Positions 60,568 to 64,000 of a stretch of DNA of 64,000 bases are shown piece after piece (positions within the stretch are counted from its first letter, which is position 1; the number at the start of each line of letters is the position of its first letter). The notes under the pieces are model-generated. The model was not told where the DNA came from. It did not search any database and saw only the letters and a program-made list of their open reading frames with translations. The DNA comes from an uncultured Porphyromonadaceae bacterium (lineage in GTDB: Bacteria > Bacteroidota > Bacteroidia > Bacteroidales > Muribaculaceae), in contig UQER01000007.1 of the NCBI GenBank assembly GCA_900540205.1, positions 1 to 64,000 on the forward strand, given 5' to 3'. A program made the translations under genes and the position numbers.

Positions 60568-61212
60568 ATGCTTGTATCCCCCTCAATTTTAGCCGCTGAC
60601 TTCCTGAATCTCGGGCGCGACATAGAGATGCTTAACAGCAGTGACGCCGATATGATTCACTGCGATGTGATGGACGGTGTTTTCGTTCCGAACATCTCAT
60701 TCGGCTTTCCTGTAATCAAACAAGTTGCGTCGATAGCGACAAAACCTCTCGATGTGCATCTGATGATTGTAAATCCACAGAACTATATCGGGGCGGTGCG
60801 TGATGCCGGCGCTGCATTGATGAATGTACATCAGGAAGCCTGTGTGCATCTGCACAGAACCATCTGCGCCATAAAGGATGCAGGCATGAAGGCTGCGGTG
60901 ACACTGAACCCGTCGACCCCGGTGGAAATGCTGGAGGATGTGATAGACGAACTCGACATGGTTCTGCTTATGTCGGTCAATCCCGGTTTCGGAGGACAGA
61001 AATTCATTGAGAACACGTTGAAAAAAATCAGACGTCTGCGTGCCATGATTGAAGTTTCGCAATCAAATGCGCTTATTGAAATCGATGGTGGCGTAAACGC
61101 CAATACCGCGCCTAAACTTTCCGAGGCAGGAGCCGATGTGCTTGTGGCCGGCAGCTATGTTTTCAATGCGGCCGATCCGCATGCGGCCATCCATTCGCTA
61201 AAGTCGCTTTGA
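60568..61212 (+). CDS. rpe: Ribulose-phosphate 3-epimerase
   Basis: 214 residues from the ATG at 60568 (MLVSPSILAADFLNLG). Rpe interconverts ribulose and xylulose 5-phosphates in the pentose phosphate pathway. TIM-barrel motifs: SPSILAADF, HCDVMDGVFVPNISFGFPVI (metal His/Asp), KPLDVHLMIVNPQNY, SVNPGFGGQKFI, and EIDGGVNANTAPKLSEAGADVLVAGSYVF. It is complete and cytosolic. Confidence 0.96.
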   Translation: MLVSPSILAADFLNLGRDIEMLNSSDADMIHCDVMDGVFVPNISFGFPVIKQVASIATKPLDVHLMIVNPQNYIGAVRDAGAALMNVHQEACVHLHRTICAIKDAGMKAAVTLNPSTPVEMLEDVIDELDMVLLMSVNPGFGGQKFIENTLKKIRRLRAMIEVSQSNALIEIDGGVNANTAPKLSEAGADVLVAGSYVFNAADPHAAIHSLKSL

Positions 61213-61264
61213 AAATCCGGTGCCTGATTGTTGCAGCGCCGGCAAATTTAGTTTGTATTCTCAA

Positions 61265-61310
61265 ATATCCCGACACAGGGCGTGACCCGGTGACGGGATA
61301 TTATTTTTTA
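61265..61310 (+). terminator. Terminator after rpe
   Basis: ATATCCCG and CGGGATAT form an 8-bp stem around a 21-base loop, followed by a T-rich stretch with a run of six T. Confidence 0.75.
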
Positions 61311-61361
61311 TACACATATCATATTTTACAGGATAATACCTGTATTTCCGATGAATTATAG

Positions 61362-61369
61362 TATCTTTG
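61362..61369 (+). promoter_or_regulatory. -7 box of the PEP-binding protein gene
   Basis: TATCTTTG, start near 61375, leader about 17 bases before the ATG at 61392. Confidence 0.45.
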
Positions 61370-61391
61370 TGAGAATCAATCTTGCAATGAT

Positions 61392-64000
61392 ATGAATGAG
61401 GAGTCGTTGAGCCAGCTCTATCTCAAGGATACGGCTTTCGGAGAGCTTATGCAGCGGCGCATTTTCAATGTGCTGCTTGTGGCATCGCCTTACGATGCTT
61501 TCATGATGGAGGAAGACGGGCGAGTGGAGGAACAACTGTACAACGAGTATGTTGCCCTGAACCTGTCGTCGCCGCCGCGCATCACTCGTGTGGCCAACAT
61601 CAACGGTGCACTTGAGATGATGAACGCCAAGCACTTCGATCTTGTGATTGCCATGCCCGGCATGGACATCAGCGATACTTTCACTACGGCCAAGACCATC
61701 AAGACCGAATTTCCCGATGTGCCCATCGTGGTGCTGACTCCGTTTTCCAAAGAGGTGTCGCGCACGTTGGCCAAGGAGGATCTCTCCGGCATCGATTATG
61801 TGTTCTCATGGCTCGGGAACGTGGACCTTTTGCTCGCGATCATAAAATTGCTTGAGGACAAGATGAATGCCGAGCATGATGTGCTCAATGTTGGTGTGCA
61901 GATGATTCTGATGGTGGAGGATTCCGTAAGATTCTATTCATCCATATTGCCGCATCTGTATAAATTCCTGCTGAAGCAGAGCAAGGCGTTCTCAACAGAG
62001 GCTCTGAACGAGCATGAGCAGATGCTGCGCATGCGCGGGCGTCCCAAAGTGATGCTGGCGCGAACCTATGAGGAGGCCATGGAGCTGTACTCCAAGTTTT
62101 CCGACAAGATGCTGGGGGTGATTACGGATGTGTCGTTCATGCGTGAGGGGAAGAAGGACGCACATGCCGGACTTCAGTTTGCCGCACATGTGCGGCATTG
62201 CGATCCGTATCTTCCTATCATAGTGGAGTCAACCGAGAGCGAAAACCGGGGAAAGGTCGGTGCTTTCGATGGGCTGTTTCTTGACAAGACATCGAAAAAA
62301 TTGCCGGTCGATCTGGAAAAGACAGTGAAGGAGTGTTTCGGATTCGGAGATTTTTCGTTTAAGGATCCTCATACGGGGCATGAAATCATGCGTGTGTCGT
62401 CGGTCAACGAGCTGCAGAAGCGCATGTACGACATCCCCTCGGAGTCGTTGCTGTATCATGCCCGGCGCAACGACATTTCCCGCTGGCTGTATTCCCGTGC
62501 CATGTTCCCGTTGGCTGATGTGGTCAAGAACCATAGATTCAATTCGCTGGAGGAGGCTCCTGCCGTGAAACGCCTGTTTTTCGATCTGATTGTGAAGTAT
62601 CGCAAGATGAAAAACAGGGGAGTGGTGGCGGAATTCCGCAAGGACCGTTTCGACTACTACTCGAACTTCGCCCGCATCGGGCAGGGATCGCTCGGCGGAA
62701 AAGGCCGTGGTCTCGCTTTTATCGACTCTATAATAAAAAAGCATCCTGAGTGCGACAGTTTCAATGGCGTTGCCATCAGTATTCCGCGCACGGTGGTGCT
62801 CTGCACCGATATTTTCGATGAGTTCATGGCCGATAACGACCTGTATCCGCTTGCATTGAGCGACGCTCCCGACGATGTTATCCTGCAGGCATTTCTCAAG
62901 GCGAGGCTGCCTGAACGGGTGCGCGACGATCTGGCGGCCCTGACCGAAGTGGTCGACAGGCCGTTGGCCATACGGTCGTCGAGTATTCTCGAGGACTCCC
63001 ATTACCAGCCATTTGCCGGGGTATATTCCACCTACATGATTCCGCACGTAGAGAACCAGACGGTTATGTCGGAACTGCTCACCAGCGCAATCAAAGGTGT
63101 GTATGCATCCGTTTTCTACGCAGAAAGCAAGGCATATATGACGGCTACATCGAATGTGATTGACCAGGAGAAGATGGCGGTCATCATTCAGGAAGTAGTA
63201 GGCAAGGATGTGGACGGTTTTTATTTCCCATCGTTCTCCGGAGTGGGACGTTCGCTGAATTATTATCCCATCAACGACGAGACACCGCAGGACGGCGTGG
63301 CCGAAGTTGCCATAGGATTGGGAAAATATATCGTTGACGGTGGCAGAGCGCTTCGCTTTTCGCCGGTACATCCGGGAAAAGTGCTTCAGACATCGACACT
63401 CGATCTGGCATTGCGCGACACCCAGCGTAATCTCTATTGCCTGGATCTGAACGAGGTAAACAACCAGTTCAAGGTCGACGATTCGTTTAATCTTACCCGT
63501 AAATCCGTGCAGGATTTCAAAGATACCGATGCTTTGCGGCTGATGGTGTCGACGTTCAACGTTAACGACCAGATGCTGCGCGATTCGGCCGAAGGGATGG
63601 GCCGGAAGGTCGTGACATTCGCCAATATGTTGCGCGACAAGGCGTTCCCGTTGGCCGAGGCTGTAAATTTCATGCTCACGGAAGGGCAGAACGAGATGCA
63701 GCGGCCGGTGGAGATTGAATTTGCCGGTAACGTTGACGCAGCGGCTTCTGGCTCCGGAGCGCATAAAGGGCACATCTACTGGCTGCAGATACGGCCCATT
63801 ATCGACCGCAAGGCCGATGTTGACCCACAGCTGCTGCAATTGGGCAACGAGCATCTGATTCTGCGCAGTACCACTGCGCTTGGGCATGGCACCACCGACA
63901 ATGTCAGCAAGATCCTGTATGTCCGTCCCGACAATTTCTCCTCATTGCACAATGTGGCAATCGGCGCAGAGATTGCGGAACTTAACCGCCAGTTTGTGGA
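61392..64000 (+). CDS. Receiver-like / PEP-pyruvate-binding domain protein, 3' truncated by window
   Basis: Open from the ATG at 61392 to the end of the window (at least 869 residues, no stop). Residues about 15-155 resemble a first receiver-like domain (IFNVLLVASPYDAFMMEEDG, LVIAMPGMDISDTF, VPIVVLTPFSKE). Residues about 170-300 look like a second one (ILMVEDSVRFYSSIL, GVITDVSF with the phosphoacceptor Asp position, PIIVESTES). From about 410 it is a PEP/pyruvate-binding ATP-grasp domain (ARIGQGSLGGKGRGLAFIDSI; AIRSSSILEDSHYQPFAGVYSTYMIPH; HIYWLQIRPII). The domain is shared by PEP synthase and pyruvate phosphate dikinase. The C-terminal phospho-His and PEP-utilising domains would lie beyond the window, if present. 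Confidence 0.85.
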   Translation, partial: MNEESLSQLYLKDTAFGELMQRRIFNVLLVASPYDAFMMEEDGRVEEQLYNEYVALNLSSPPRITRVANINGALEMMNAKHFDLVIAMPGMDISDTFTTAKTIKTEFPDVPIVVLTPFSKEVSRTLAKEDLSGIDYVFSWLGNVDLLLAIIKLLEDKMNAEHDVLNVGVQMILMVEDSVRFYSSILPHLYKFLLKQSKAFSTEALNEHEQMLRMRGRPKVMLARTYEEAMELYSKFSDKMLGVITDVSFMREGKKDAHAGLQFAAHVRHCDPYLPIIVESTESENRGKVGAFDGLFLDKTSKKLPVDLEKTVKECFGFGDFSFKDPHTGHEIMRVSSVNELQKRMYDIPSESLLYHARRNDISRWLYSRAMFPLADVVKNHRFNSLEEAPAVKRLFFDLIVKYRKMKNRGVVAEFRKDRFDYYSNFARIGQGSLGGKGRGLAFIDSIIKKHPECDSFNGVAISIPRTVVLCTDIFDEFMADNDLYPLALSDAPDDVILQAFLKARLPERVRDDLAALTEVVDRPLAIRSSSILEDSHYQPFAGVYSTYMIPHVENQTVMSELLTSAIKGVYASVFYAESKAYMTATSNVIDQEKMAVIIQEVVGKDVDGFYFPSFSGVGRSLNYYPINDETPQDGVAEVAIGLGKYIVDGGRALRFSPVHPGKVLQTSTLDLALRDTQRNLYCLDLNEVNNQFKVDDSFNLTRKSVQDFKDTDALRLMVSTFNVNDQMLRDSAEGMGRKVVTFANMLRDKAFPLAEAVNFMLTEGQNEMQRPVEIEFAGNVDAAASGSGAHKGHIYWLQIRPIIDRKADVDPQLLQLGNEHLILRSTTALGHGTTDNVSKILYVRPDNFSSLHNVAIGAEIAELNRQFV

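Noticed and set aside
62229..63887. 552-codon open frame on the minus strand
   Set aside because: The opposite strand encodes the PEP/pyruvate-binding protein with recognisable motifs throughout; this frame is a shadow.

Overview
The window looks like a chromosomal segment from a gut Bacteroidales bacterium, most likely Muribaculaceae or a near relative. This is inferred from gene content and promoter style, not from a database search. Signs are: repeated -7 boxes of the form TAnnTTTG, often with a TTG about 20 bases upstream and no purine-rich Shine-Dalgarno; the B12-dependent mutA-mutB pair; S16 with a long C-terminal tail; and families typical of Bacteroidetes (DUF4293, DUF5106-type thioredoxin-like proteins, COG2509-type FAD proteins, Nim-like flavoproteins). 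No rRNA, tRNA, transposase, integrase or CRISPR array was seen.

Layout. 1-1680 is an AT-rich accessory patch. A SatD-family protein (cyclase-like fold plus C-terminal helix-turn-helix) is translationally coupled to a DUF3307 membrane protein that carries an apparent +1 frameshift. A pair of palindromes sits on the cassette's promoter. A duplicated 124-bp 3' end of the neighbouring TPR gene lies on the other side of it. 1685-9300 is a minus-strand housekeeping stretch (TPR protein, kdsA, rsmE, nucleoside permease, bifunctional nuclease, mnmA, DUF5106-type protein). 9371-15050 is a TPP-riboswitch-controlled thiamin operon, thiS-tenI-thiE-thiG-thiH-thiF-tenA-thiD, without thiC. 15094-18292 holds clpB behind a sigma-54-like element, then a small lipoprotein. 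18316-22003 has an ABC-F ATPase, a TonB C-terminal protein and a Crp/Fnr regulator. 22139-23290 holds a DUF3800 gene and an antiparallel candidate small RNA with its own promoter and terminator.

23288-34900 carries nadC, a HAD phosphatase, a 124-bp MITE-like element, a MATE pump, a FAD oxidoreductase, DUF695, mutS2, DUF4293 and uvrA. 35052-42160 carries two Maa-type acetyltransferases, a coupled SMR exporter/Nim-like pair, a YtxH-YtxH-holin-family envelope cluster, prmA, a beta-barrel candidate and uxaC. 42483-44564 is a histidine-kinase-like protein whose phosphoacceptor His is Gly. 44639-54253 is recR, panC-panD, ffh, folD, a CapA-like protein, dnaB and dnaG. 54518-58542 is mutA-mutB. A structured 455-bp gap leads into rpsP, dedA and rpe, and the window ends inside a large protein with two receiver-like domains and a PEP/pyruvate-binding kinase domain.

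The least explained parts are the SatD-DUF3307 cassette with its operator and flanking gene fragment, the candidate small RNA at 22936-23042, the degenerate histidine kinase, and the palindrome-rich gaps at 13538-13579, 25015-25138 and 58583-58860.
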